The notes under the pieces were generated by a model that worked only from the letters and a program-made list of their open reading frames with translations, was not told the DNA's origin and made no database searches. DNA of 8,273 nucleotides from Aquificota bacterium (GTDB lineage Bacteria; Aquificota; Aquificia; Aquificales; Hydrogenothermaceae), in contig JAADDV010000121.1 of the NCBI GenBank assembly GCA_013153795.1, positions 1 to 8,273 on the forward strand, read 5' to 3'. Position numbers and translations under genes: made by a program. The stretch's first letter is position 1, and each line of letters starts with the position of its first letter. Positions 1 through 5,165 of the stretch are shown here, piece by piece.

Positions 1-36
1 ATGTGATTTTTAAAGCATGTATAGATAATTATGTGA
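1..36. repeat. Left arm of 36-bp inverted repeat
   Basis: These 36 bases are the exact reverse complement of 321-356, and the match stops at base 37. The arm starts at the first base of the window, so it may continue outside. The partner arm lies inside the 85-aa gene, so this copy is a piece of that coding sequence turned round. It also supplies the last two codons and the stop of the 45-aa gene at 29-166. A fold-back chimera at a contig end is a likely explanation; a true inverted repeat is possible. Confidence 0.9.
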
Positions 37-166
37 TTTCTAATTCATTTATTTCCTTTAATAAATCTTTTAAATTTCGATACACAAAAAACACGATAAT
101 GAAAATAACTGTTGATAAACTAAGCTCCGCATTACGTAATAAATCTATTATCTCCTGTTCTGTCAT
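29..166 (-). CDS. Small one-helix membrane protein, 45 aa
   Basis: I do not recognise a family. The frame opens with ATG at 164-166, overlapping the TGA of the 85-aa gene (163-165) as ATGA. This is a typical translational-coupling junction and the main reason to call the gene. The product has a short acidic N-terminus (MTEQEIIDLLRNAEL), one hydrophobic segment at about residues 17-29 (LSTVIFIIVFFVY), and a charged helical tail (RNLKDLLKEINELE). It probably sits in a membrane, here presumably the virion or host membrane, since neighbouring genes encode virion membrane proteins. The last two residues and the stop lie in the inverted repeat at the window edge, so if that repeat is an artefact the real C-terminus differs and the protein may be longer. 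Confidence 0.65.
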   Translation of the reverse strand: MTEQEIIDLLRNAELSLSTVIFIIVFFVYRNLKDLLKEINELEIT

Positions 167-420
167 TTTTTTGTTAAAAGAAGAATTATTACTCCTAATA
201 TAATAGCGTAAGCTAACAGTTTTTTGAATGGTTCAAGCGGATCTTCAAGTATCACAGGAATATCAATTGAATAATCGGCAACGTATTTGTCAATCTTGTC
301 AAAAATAGTCTCTTGTTCTTTCACATAATTATCTATACATGCTTTAAAAATCACATCATTCCCGTTACCTTTTCTATAACATTCAACAAGTATTTCATGC
401 GGTATTTCAACGTATCTCAT
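163..420 (-). CDS. Small protein with C-terminal membrane anchor, 85 aa
   Basis: Function unknown. Residues 1-65 are soluble and acidic, with Cys14 and Cys28. Residues 68-83 form one hydrophobic helix (LLAYAIILGVIILLL) that ends in TKK, so this is a tail-anchored protein with most of its mass on one side of the membrane. The start ATG (418-420) has an AGGGAG SD about seven bases upstream, and the gene starts 12 bases after the 114-aa gene. Its stop overlaps the start of the 45-aa gene. The same layout (soluble domain, C-terminal helix, basic end) recurs in the 87-, 132- and 159-aa genes of this cluster, which suggests a minor protein of an internal virion membrane. Bases 321-356 (residues 22-34) are the right arm of the inverted repeat. 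Confidence 0.8.
   Translation of the reverse strand: MRYVEIPHEILVECYRKGNGNDVIFKACIDNYVKEQETIFDKIDKYVADYSIDIPVILEDPLEPFKKLLAYAIILGVIILLLTKK
321..356. repeat. Right arm of 36-bp inverted repeat
   Basis: Perfect reverse complement of bases 1-36, with 284 bases between the arms. It lies in-frame within the 85-aa gene and encodes part of its soluble domain (VIFKACIDNYV), so this copy is most likely the original one. Confidence 0.9.
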
Positions 421-432
421 TGATAACTCCCT

Positions 433-777
433 CTATCCTAAAATCCATGAACCTTGTGCTAATTCTGAATAATTAATAATACTATGTGAGCTAGGATTAA
501 TTATTATTTCTCTATACTTAGTAGATGGAGACACTTTTGTGAATTTTATATTTATTTCTTTTAAGCAGATTGCGGGATTAAATGTAAAAATAAATACATT
601 ATTACTTGGAGCTTCAATTTCTGTTTTTAGATTGGTGCTATCAGTTATAGTTAATTTAATATCTTCATCTGTTGAGCTATTCCAATCTCCTATACTTTTT
701 ATGGAAACTCTTAGGAATTTCGTATCTAAAGCGGTAACTTGTATAGTATGTTCTGTCTCATTTGTTATGATTATCAT
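433..777 (-). CDS. Beta-rich putative minor virion protein, 114 aa
   Basis: I do not recognise a family. The protein has no membrane segment and is full of alternating hydrophobic/polar stretches (MIIITNETEHTIQVTALD, KLTITDSTN, NVFIFTFNPAI, EINIKFTKV, REIIINPS), as expected of a beta sandwich. It is rich in Thr, Ser, Asn and Ile and poor in Lys/Glu runs, unlike the replication-side proteins but like the capsid protein. It starts 14 bases after the transglycosylase stop, with SD AGAGGT six bases before ATG 775-777. Its place among the structural genes makes a vertex, spike or other accessory capsid protein plausible. That role rests on position and composition only. Confidence 0.75.
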   Translation of the reverse strand: MIIITNETEHTIQVTALDTKFLRVSIKSIGDWNSSTDEDIKLTITDSTNLKTEIEAPSNNVFIFTFNPAICLKEINIKFTKVSPSTKYREIIINPSSHSIINYSELAQGSWILG

Positions 778-791
778 CTTTTACCTCTACC

Positions 792-1478
792 TCACACCTT
801 TTTTATCCATTTATAATACGCCTTCAGTTTTTTTGTTGTAGAATTATATATATATCTGCACTTATGTGCATACTGCACTTGTAATGTAGCATTATATATA
901 CATCTATTTCTTTCATTTTTATCTTTTATTTTTTTACATCTATCTACCAACCTTTTTAATTTTAATGCGTTACCGCTACCCATACACCATGCGTCCATCA
1001 CATATTCAGGGTTTGAGTTTATACGTCTTATTTCTCTAAGTAATTTCAGCGCGCAATTGGCTTGGTAGCATAAATCATTTTTAAATCTATTATCATCGTA
1101 ACATCCTACACCTCTTCTGGTGCTTCTTATTATCTGCCAGTATCCAAATGCGGATGATCCTTCAGCGTTCGGCACGTTTTTGAAGTTGCTTTCAGTCTCA
1201 GCGATCGCCATGAGGAGAGCTATTTCCTCACGTGAAGCACCTAACCGTTTTAAGCAAGTTATTATGCTGTTTGGATCATTATGCCTTAATTTTATCTGAT
1301 TTTCCTGACTAGCCTTTGCTGGTTTAAATAGTTCGTTTAAATCCTCAAAATCCTTTAAGGCTTTTTCAAATATAGACTGTAATTTTTTTTCTATATCCTC
1401 ATTTCTTTCTATTTTATTTTTATATATCAGATATACACCACCAGCTATAATAAGTAAACCTATTATTTTTTTATCCAT
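792..1478 (-). CDS. Membrane-anchored lytic transglycosylase (SLT fold), 228 aa
   Basis: Predicted peptidoglycan-cleaving enzyme that would open the host cell wall during genome entry or exit. Residues 5-19 are a single N-terminal membrane helix (IIGLLIIAGGVYLIY) followed by a basic KNK, then a charged linker to about residue 65. The catalytic domain follows. AETESNF (residues 93-99) is the goose-lysozyme/SLT signature with likely catalytic Glu96, and SSAFGYWQI (108-116) matches the conserved S-x-GA-x-G-x-x-Q-I motif. In PRD1 the virion transglycosylase P7 has the comparable role (family knowledge). Eight cysteines (75, 126, 137, 142, 165, 181, 193, 207), all in the catalytic half, suggest disulfides in an extracytoplasmic enzyme. 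The start ATG at 1476-1478 has GAGGA upstream, overlapping the end of the 132-aa gene. The class is well supported; the exact substrate bond is inferred. Confidence 0.88.
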   Translation of the reverse strand: MDKKIIGLLIIAGGVYLIYKNKIERNEDIEKKLQSIFEKALKDFEDLNELFKPAKASQENQIKLRHNDPNSIITCLKRLGASREEIALLMAIAETESNFKNVPNAEGSSAFGYWQIIRSTRRGVGCYDDNRFKNDLCYQANCALKLLREIRRINSNPEYVMDAWCMGSGNALKLKRLVDRCKKIKDKNERNRCIYNATLQVQYAHKCRYIYNSTTKKLKAYYKWIKKV

Positions 1479-1488
1479 TCCTTATTCC

Positions 1489-1887
1489 TCATCTATCTTT
1501 TTTCAACAGTAAAAAGATGCTAACAAGTGCTGAAACTATAATTATTTCCTTTTCATGTTTTTTTAACCATTCCCATAAACTTTTAAAGTCCTTTATGTAT
1601 TCTATGTTATCTTGCCTTTTTTCTTTTGGGACGCTGTTATATAGTAACTGCCTATCCTGCAACGTAGTAAACAATCTGTTCCTGTAGGGATCGCAAGCTA
1701 GACCTATTATTTGACCTTTTACTCCGAATTCCACTTCCTTTTTCCATTCTTTTGTTGTTCCTTTCTTTCTATGTCCACGTCCCCACCATTCAATCGGGTC
1801 TTTCTTTCCTGAGAATACGTCCTTTAAAAAATTTCGAAATTTTTTGTTTTCCTCTAATATTGCTTTTTTTCTTTCCTTCCAGCCCAT
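1489..1887 (-). CDS. Tail-anchored basic protein, 132 aa, probable virion membrane protein
   Basis: Function unknown. The N-terminal half is very basic and Trp-rich (WKERKKAILEENKKFRNF, then WWGRGHRKKGTTKEWKKE), which could contact DNA or phospholipid head groups. The C-terminus has one membrane helix (about residues 113-127, EIIIVSALVSIFLLL) ending in KKDR. The frame can also open at GTG (1888-1890) directly before ATG (1885-1887). I chose the ATG because the SD (AGGTG at 1892-1896) lies four bases from it but only one base from the GTG. It sits nine bases downstream of the 159-aa gene and ten bases upstream of the transglycosylase gene, within the virion gene cluster. Confidence 0.78.
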   Translation of the reverse strand: MGWKERKKAILEENKKFRNFLKDVFSGKKDPIEWWGRGHRKKGTTKEWKKEVEFGVKGQIIGLACDPYRNRLFTTLQDRQLLYNSVPKEKRQDNIEYIKDFKSLWEWLKKHEKEIIIVSALVSIFLLLKKDR

Positions 1888-1899
1888 CACTCACCTATT

Positions 1900-2379
1900 T
1901 TATTTCAGGATCAATAATAACAACATTCCTATTGCAATGAAAAGAATAGGCTTTTCATTGAATGCATTTTTTAAATCGTTAAAAAAGCTTCTTTTTTGCG
2001 GACGTGCTATTTGTGGCTGTTGTCTTGTTTGTTGCCATGTTGGTCTTGGTTCAATATAGTCAATTCCACGCCCTGTTGGGTCTGTAGTAGAAGTAGACAT
2101 GTAAGATAAAGCAGGGTCTAAATTCATATCATAAAGTCCCATCTTTTGAGCCAAACCTACATTCATAAGCTCCCTGTTTCCGCTATATGCCCCGAGAAGC
2201 ATCATTGCTGTATATTTGTTCCTGTTAAGTAATTTCACTGGTGCTTGCACTATTTTATTTACTGTCTTGCTGATTGTTTTTGTTATGCCGCCCGTGGCTC
2301 TCTTTATCGCTTTTCCGATGTTAATTTTAGGTAATTTTATTTTTATCTTTGGAAGCTTTATCTTGAACCCAAAACCCAT
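1900..2379 (-). CDS. Virion protein with basic KIKLPKI repeats and C-terminal anchor, 159 aa
   Basis: Unrecognised family, likely structural. Residues 6-12 and 13-19 are two copies of KIKLPKI, followed by a basic helix-like stretch (INIGKAIKRATGGITKTISK) and a Gly/Ala/Met-rich middle. Residues 105-130 are Pro/Gln/Arg-rich (PRPTWQQTRQQPQIARPQKR). One membrane helix occupies about residues 144-158 (PILFIAIGMLLLLIL), with a final Lys. A basic N-terminus opposite a membrane anchor would suit a protein linking packaged DNA, or the capsid shell, to an internal membrane; this is inference. SD AGAGGT precedes ATG 2377-2379 by about six bases, and the gene begins ten bases after the 87-aa gene. Confidence 0.82.
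   Translation of the reverse strand: MGFGFKIKLPKIKIKLPKINIGKAIKRATGGITKTISKTVNKIVQAPVKLLNRNKYTAMMLLGAYSGNRELMNVGLAQKMGLYDMNLDPALSYMSTSTTDPTGRGIDYIEPRPTWQQTRQQPQIARPQKRSFFNDLKNAFNEKPILFIAIGMLLLLILK
2323..2364 (-). repeat. Two 7-codon units encoding KIKLPKI
   Basis: Two back-to-back copies of the heptapeptide KIKLPKI (residues 6-19 of the 159-aa protein). Six of the seven codon pairs differ, all synonymously (for example CTT/TTA for Leu and CCA/CCT for Pro). The protein repeat is therefore kept while the DNA has drifted. Confidence 0.85.
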
Positions 2380-2389
2380 TTTTTACCTC

Positions 2390-2653
2390 TTATTTCTTTT
2401 TTGATAGTGCAATTACAAGTAGTATTCCGCCGCCTATTAAAATGAAAGGTAAATAGTTTACCTGAGGGGACGTTGGCGGCGGTGTATATTGCGGCTGAGG
2501 TTCTGGTGGAAGTGCCGCATCTCGAAACTGAGGGGCATATTTATTAAGTATCTTCAATCTTTCTTTTGTAAGGAATATATCTGTATAACCTTCCGCCAAT
2601 CTCTCAAATGCTTCCTGAGTAGCAATTCCTATTCTTTCCCAAAAGCTAGCCAT
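2390..2653 (-). CDS. Tail-anchored protein with Pro-rich linker, 87 aa
   Basis: Function unknown, probable minor capsid or membrane protein directly downstream of the capsid gene. Residues 1-45 are predicted helical and amphipathic (MASFWERIGIATQEAFERLA onward). Residues 49-63 are a Pro-rich flexible linker (PPEPQPQYTPPPTSP). Residues 67-83 are a membrane helix with GGG (YLPFILIGGGILLVIAL), ending in SKKK. A soluble head on a stalk tied to the membrane fits a protein that bridges the internal membrane and the capsid shell, as described for minor proteins of PRD1 and PM2 (analogy, not detected homology). ATG 2651-2653 has a GAAGGGG SD six to seven bases upstream, and the gap to the capsid stop is 13 bases. 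Confidence 0.8.
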   Translation of the reverse strand: MASFWERIGIATQEAFERLAEGYTDIFLTKERLKILNKYAPQFRDAALPPEPQPQYTPPPTSPQVNYLPFILIGGGILLVIALSKKK

Positions 2654-2666
2654 GTTAAACCCCTTC

Positions 2667-3614
2667 TTATTGTTTTAACTCATCAGCGATAGATAGCAAC
2701 TCACTGTATATAACTTCTAAATTTGACTGCCAAGCCATTGTAAGTTCAGCCTTAAGATCAATGAACCCAAATGTTTTAAAACTGTCTGATAATTTCCCTC
2801 TTGGTATAAAGTTTATAAAACGCAATGCTGATATGCTAGCTCTATTATCTGGATCTATATAGTATCTACTTTCTATTTTTGCTAATTGATCGTCTATATC
2901 TTTGTATACAATGTTTGACCTTTTAACCCTTATTCTTTTTATATTGTCTTGGTATGCACTTTCATTGTCTGTAGATCTGAAGGTTAACCAAGTGTATATC
3001 TTGTCATATTGCAGATCTACTTCAGATACTCCCGTCGTCAGACTACCCTTATTTTCTTTAAACATTTTCAAAATCCCAAATTTACTGTAATCCAAAGGTC
3101 TTTTGTATTCTACTTGCATTATTTCCACAGTAGCAGAATTAATTGTAAACGTTCCTGTAGCTGTTGATTTTGTCACAGAACCATTAAATTGATACTCCAA
3201 CCTTAAATCAGAGTATAAATCTGCTGGTAATATTAAATCAGTTTGATTATATGCCCAAATTGGACTTGTAAATGATATGGGAACAAAAATAGAAGAGGTA
3301 TAATCTCCGTCCGCAATATTAAAAGAAGTATATATATGTCTTCCTTTAAATAATTCCTGTTCAATAATGTCTACCAACGATAAATTTATTATTTCTTTGT
3401 TCCCATTGGCAACCAAGCGAACAGAATTCATTAAATTTGCAATATGGAAAGGTCTTATTTGAGACCAGTCAAGCCCACTGTTTGTGTGATTTACAGTTAT
3501 TCTTATCCCTACTATTGTCGTTGGATCTCTTCTTAAAAGCGGCACGCTATCTTGTTTACCAATATTTGCCTGTTGAGAATATATCCAATTTTCCATAAAT
3601 ACTCTATTTCCCAT
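2667..3614 (-). CDS. Major capsid protein, double jelly-roll, PM2 P2-like, 315 aa
   Basis: Predicted building block of the icosahedral shell; such proteins form pseudo-hexagonal trimers. Residues 14-90 resemble the start of the PM2 P2 protein (from memory): a QANIGKQDSVPL strand, a TTIVGIRITV strand, then the S-Q-I-x5-I region before a strand with VRLVANGNKEI and the NLSLVDIIEQELFKGR helix. The C-terminus (FGFIDLKAELTMAWQSNLEVIYSEL, split at 282-295 and 296-306) parallels the P2 end. Two beta-rich halves, about 1-172 and 173-310, fit two jelly rolls. The length is in the range of the family. The frame is open to 3710, but I start at ATG 3612-3614. GGGGTG lies six bases upstream of it, and the 36-aa gene occupies 3626-3736 in another frame. 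The 32-residue extension is Cys/Asn-rich and unlike the rest. The identification comes from pattern likeness, not a search. Confidence 0.82.
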   Translation of the reverse strand: MGNRVFMENWIYSQQANIGKQDSVPLLRRDPTTIVGIRITVNHTNSGLDWSQIRPFHIANLMNSVRLVANGNKEIINLSLVDIIEQELFKGRHIYTSFNIADGDYTSSIFVPISFTSPIWAYNQTDLILPADLYSDLRLEYQFNGSVTKSTATGTFTINSATVEIMQVEYKRPLDYSKFGILKMFKENKGSLTTGVSEVDLQYDKIYTWLTFRSTDNESAYQDNIKRIRVKRSNIVYKDIDDQLAKIESRYYIDPDNRASISALRFINFIPRGKLSDSFKTFGFIDLKAELTMAWQSNLEVIYSELLSIADELKQ

Positions 3615-3625
3615 CACATACACCC

Positions 3626-3736
3626 CTAATCTTTTATTCTTGCCACTGGGATTAAAGGTTCTATTACCATTGAATATGCAATAATACCCACAAAAATTCC
3701 TAACACACATGAAGGAAGCATTTTTGTATCTATCAT
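3626..3736 (-). CDS. Small one-helix membrane protein upstream of the capsid gene, 36 aa
   Basis: Not recognised as a family. It reads from ATG 3734-3736 to TAG 3626-3628. The product begins MIDTKMLPS, has a hydrophobic helix at about residues 11-24 (VLGIFVGIIAYSMV), and ends EPLIPVARIKD. A strong SD (AAGGAGG) lies about ten bases upstream, inside the last codons of the 31-aa gene, whose stop is only two bases away. The stop is 11 bases before the capsid start, whose GGGGTG SD overlaps the end of this gene. Tight packing, SD and a clear helix make it a credible gene despite its size. Short membrane proteins are common in internal-membrane viruses. Confidence 0.7.
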   Translation of the reverse strand: MIDTKMLPSCVLGIFVGIIAYSMVIEPLIPVARIKD

Positions 3737-3738
3737 AG

Positions 3739-3834
3739 TTATTTTACCTCCTTGATATTTAAGAAGTCTAAAACAAGTATAGCTAGAATAGTTGCTACTG
3801 CCGATGTTACTACTTTCGTTGTGTTTATATTCAT
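3739..3834 (-). CDS. Small one-helix membrane protein, 31 aa
   Basis: Not recognised. ATG 3832-3834 has AGGAGTG about six bases upstream (3840-3846). The product begins MNINTTKVV, has one hydrophobic helix at about residues 8-22 (VVTSAVATILAILVL), and ends DFLNIKEVK. It is the first gene after the 75-base gap that separates the capsid block from the ATPase block, so it may be the leading gene of a capsid transcript. Its final codons contain the SD of the 36-aa gene, so the two are probably co-translated. Size keeps the confidence moderate. Confidence 0.68.
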   Translation of the reverse strand: MNINTTKVVTSAVATILAILVLDFLNIKEVK

Positions 3835-3909
3835 TCTATCACTCCTATGCAAAAATTATGCCAATCATTAATTTAACAAAAAAAATTTAAATAAGCAAGA
3901 AAAAACTAT
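3835..3909 (-). promoter_or_regulatory. A+T-rich intergenic gap, possible promoter of the capsid block
   Basis: Besides the right-edge leader and the hairpin gap at 7158-7242, this is the only gap over 20 bases. On the minus strand it holds a long T run, AT-rich DNA and the SD of the 31-aa gene. A CATAAT box (3854-3859) could be a -10, but its -35 partner is only T-rich. TTGGCATAATTTTTGCAT (3847-3864) matches the -24/-12 layout of sigma-54 promoters, yet the start it predicts would cut off the SD. Position between packaging and capsid genes favours a second promoter. No G+C stem with a T run, so no terminator is called. Confidence 0.3.
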
Positions 3910-4143
3910 TTAATTCTCTTTACTTTCTGTTTCATTTTCTTCCTTTTCTGTTTTATTTTTTGCTTTTTCTGTTTCATTTTTGTTTTCTTTGTCTTTCTTT
4001 TCCTTTTCTTTGTCTTTTACGTCCTTTATTTTCTTTATTTTCCCTATCTCTTTTTGTTCCTCTTCCTTTTCAAGCTCACCTTGTGCGTCTTTGCTCAACA
4101 TATATAGACCACCCGCCAAAATTAAAAGCATTATCAAGTTCAT
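3910..4143 (-). CDS. N-terminally anchored Lys/Glu-rich protein, 77 aa
   Basis: No family recognised. Residues 2-16 are a membrane helix (NLIMLLILAGGLYML); the rest is an almost pure Lys/Glu/Asn/Thr tail (for example KDVKDKEKEKKDKENKNETE) likely to be helical or disordered. The coding strand is strongly purine-rich here with short imperfect repeats (NETEKAKNKTEKEENETE). The helix shares the pattern L-I-x-A-G-G-x-Y-x-x-x-K with the anchor of the transglycosylase. Its ATG (4141-4143) lies three bases after the ATPase stop, and its SD (GAGGGG) overlaps the end of the ATPase gene, so the two are tightly coupled. A virion membrane protein acting with the packaging ATPase is plausible but unproven. 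Confidence 0.75.
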   Translation of the reverse strand: MNLIMLLILAGGLYMLSKDAQGELEKEEEQKEIGKIKKIKDVKDKEKEKKDKENKNETEKAKNKTEKEENETESKEN

Positions 4144-4146
4144 TTT

Positions 4147-4746
4147 TTACCCCTCAAAATATTTTTTCAAACAATCCTCGAGATTTTCAAAGTTTACTTC
4201 TATTCGATAAATTCCATCCAGATTAAAATCCTTTACTTTTAAAAACTCAAATTTATTCAGTTTTCTAACGATTTTTTCAGCTTCTGAATTTATTTCTTTT
4301 ATCCTTTTCAGGTCATTCAATTCTCTGTGCTTAAATAAATTTAGTTCGTCGGTTTGGGACACAACCAACTTGCTGATATTCGCCGTTCTCTTTGCTGTAT
4401 AGAGAATATCAACATTGTAGTTACGTGAAAATCTGAACAAAAAATCCATATTTCTGTCGAATTTTATCATGTCAAGCTCATCGATAGCAATTATATCGAC
4501 AACACCTTCTTTCACGTCCCTTTTTATTAATTGTCCTAATACATCTATATCATCTTCGAAATTTTCTGAAATCTCCTTGTAGTAGTTGTATTCAGAATAA
4601 ATATAATCAAAAGGAAAAAAAACTTTAACTCGCTTTCCCCTCAGTATTTCTCTGCAAAGTAAAAGTTTTAGAAGGGTTGTCTTCCCTTCTCCTTTTGTTC
4701 CAAGGTTGCCTATTATTTTGTTCTCTCCTTTACTGCTACCTATCAC
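4147..4746 (-). CDS. A32/FtsK-type genome-packaging ATPase, 199 aa
   Basis: Predicted P-loop ATPase that drives DNA into preformed, membrane-lined capsids, as in PRD1 P9 and PM2-like viruses. Walker A is GTKGEGKTT (residues 16-24, Lys22, Thr23). Walker B is IIAIDE (85-90, Asp89, Glu90). The region RNYNVDILYTAKRTANISK (108-126), followed by QTDELNLFKH (131-140), matches the family pattern R-x-x-x-x-D-I-L-x-T-A-x-R then a Q-x-D-x-x-x-L/F-F strand. At 199 residues it is near the minimal ATPase core, with only a short C-terminal extension. The start is GTG (4744-4746), overlapping the TGA of the 139-aa gene as GTGA, with a GGGTGA SD just upstream. Its location directly before the capsid block supports packaging. 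An alternative within the same superfamily is a Zot-like secretion ATPase, but no filamentous-phage coat genes are present. Confidence 0.87.
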   Translation of the reverse strand: MIGSSKGENKIIGNLGTKGEGKTTLLKLLLCREILRGKRVKVFFPFDYIYSEYNYYKEISENFEDDIDVLGQLIKRDVKEGVVDIIAIDELDMIKFDRNMDFLFRFSRNYNVDILYTAKRTANISKLVVSQTDELNLFKHRELNDLKRIKEINSEAEKIVRKLNKFEFLKVKDFNLDGIYRIEVNFENLEDCLKKYFEG

Positions 4747-5162
4747 TTCTCACCCTTTACTTTTTTCACTATTTCTTTTATCCCGAAAACGATTTTTTCC
4801 CTCAACCCAATATTATTCTTTAGAGCCAGTCCGAGAATTTGAACATTCAATAAAAGAAAAGACAACTCACATGATACTTCAATATTTCTCTTTTGCATTA
4901 TACAACTTAAATCTTTGATCAACAGTTTTTCTACATCTTGAGGTATATCTATCCCGAGTTGCTTATAGAGGATTTTCATTTGTTGCACAAGCAATGTCGC
5001 CTGCAATCTTATTTCGGCTTCTTTTTCTTTTTTTGTTTTTTTGCTACTAGATGTTTTTACTGGTTTACTTTCTTTTTCTTTTTTTTCTTTTTTAAAGTCG
5101 CTTTCGTTCATTTTTATTTCCTCTATTATCTCTTCTCTTTTCTCTTCTCTTTTCTCTTCCAT
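4743..5162 (-). CDS. Charged N-terminal, helical C-terminal protein, 139 aa
   Basis: Not recognised. Residues 1-50 are almost all Glu, Lys and Ser (with EEKREEKREE at 2-11), likely disordered or coiled-coil. Residues 50-139 are predicted helical with regular hydrophobic spacing (LQATLLVQQMKILYKQL, then CELSFLLLNVQILGLAL), and they have no obvious nucleotide- or metal-binding motif. The gene starts three bases after the polymerase stop with AAGGAG as SD, and its stop overlaps the ATPase start. Linkage to both replication and packaging genes would suit a DNA-binding or scaffolding role, but this is a guess from position. Lys/Glu tracts at the start also reflect a 12-bp DNA repeat. Confidence 0.72.
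   Translation of the reverse strand: MEEKREEKREEIIEEIKMNESDFKKEKKEKESKPVKTSSSKKTKKEKEAEIRLQATLLVQQMKILYKQLGIDIPQDVEKLLIKDLSCIMQKRNIEVSCELSFLLLNVQILGLALKNNIGLREKIVFGIKEIVKKVKGEK
5130..5159 (-). repeat. 12-bp tandem repeat, about 2.5 copies
   Basis: On the coding strand the unit GAAGAGAAAAGA occurs twice in full and then half again, encoding EEKR EEKR EE at the start of the 139-aa protein. The copies are identical in DNA, which suggests recent slippage in a purine-rich stretch. Confidence 0.85.
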
Positions 5163-5165
5163 TTT

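Noticed and set aside
3..203. Plus-strand reading frame at the left edge whose first residues match the 85-aa protein
   Set aside because: The match comes only from the inverted repeat; beyond base 36 the frame shows no likeness, and the minus strand carries the coupled 45-aa gene here.
3615..3710. Longer capsid protein start (347 aa)
   Set aside because: The extra 32 residues are Cys/Asn-rich and unlike the jelly-roll part, the region is better used by the 36-aa gene in another frame, and the ATG at 3612-3614 has a well-placed GGGGTG.
3910..4143. Viral glycoprotein-like N-x-T sites in the 77-aa protein
   Set aside because: They arise from low-complexity Asn/Glu/Thr/Lys repeats, and the virus appears to infect a bacterium.
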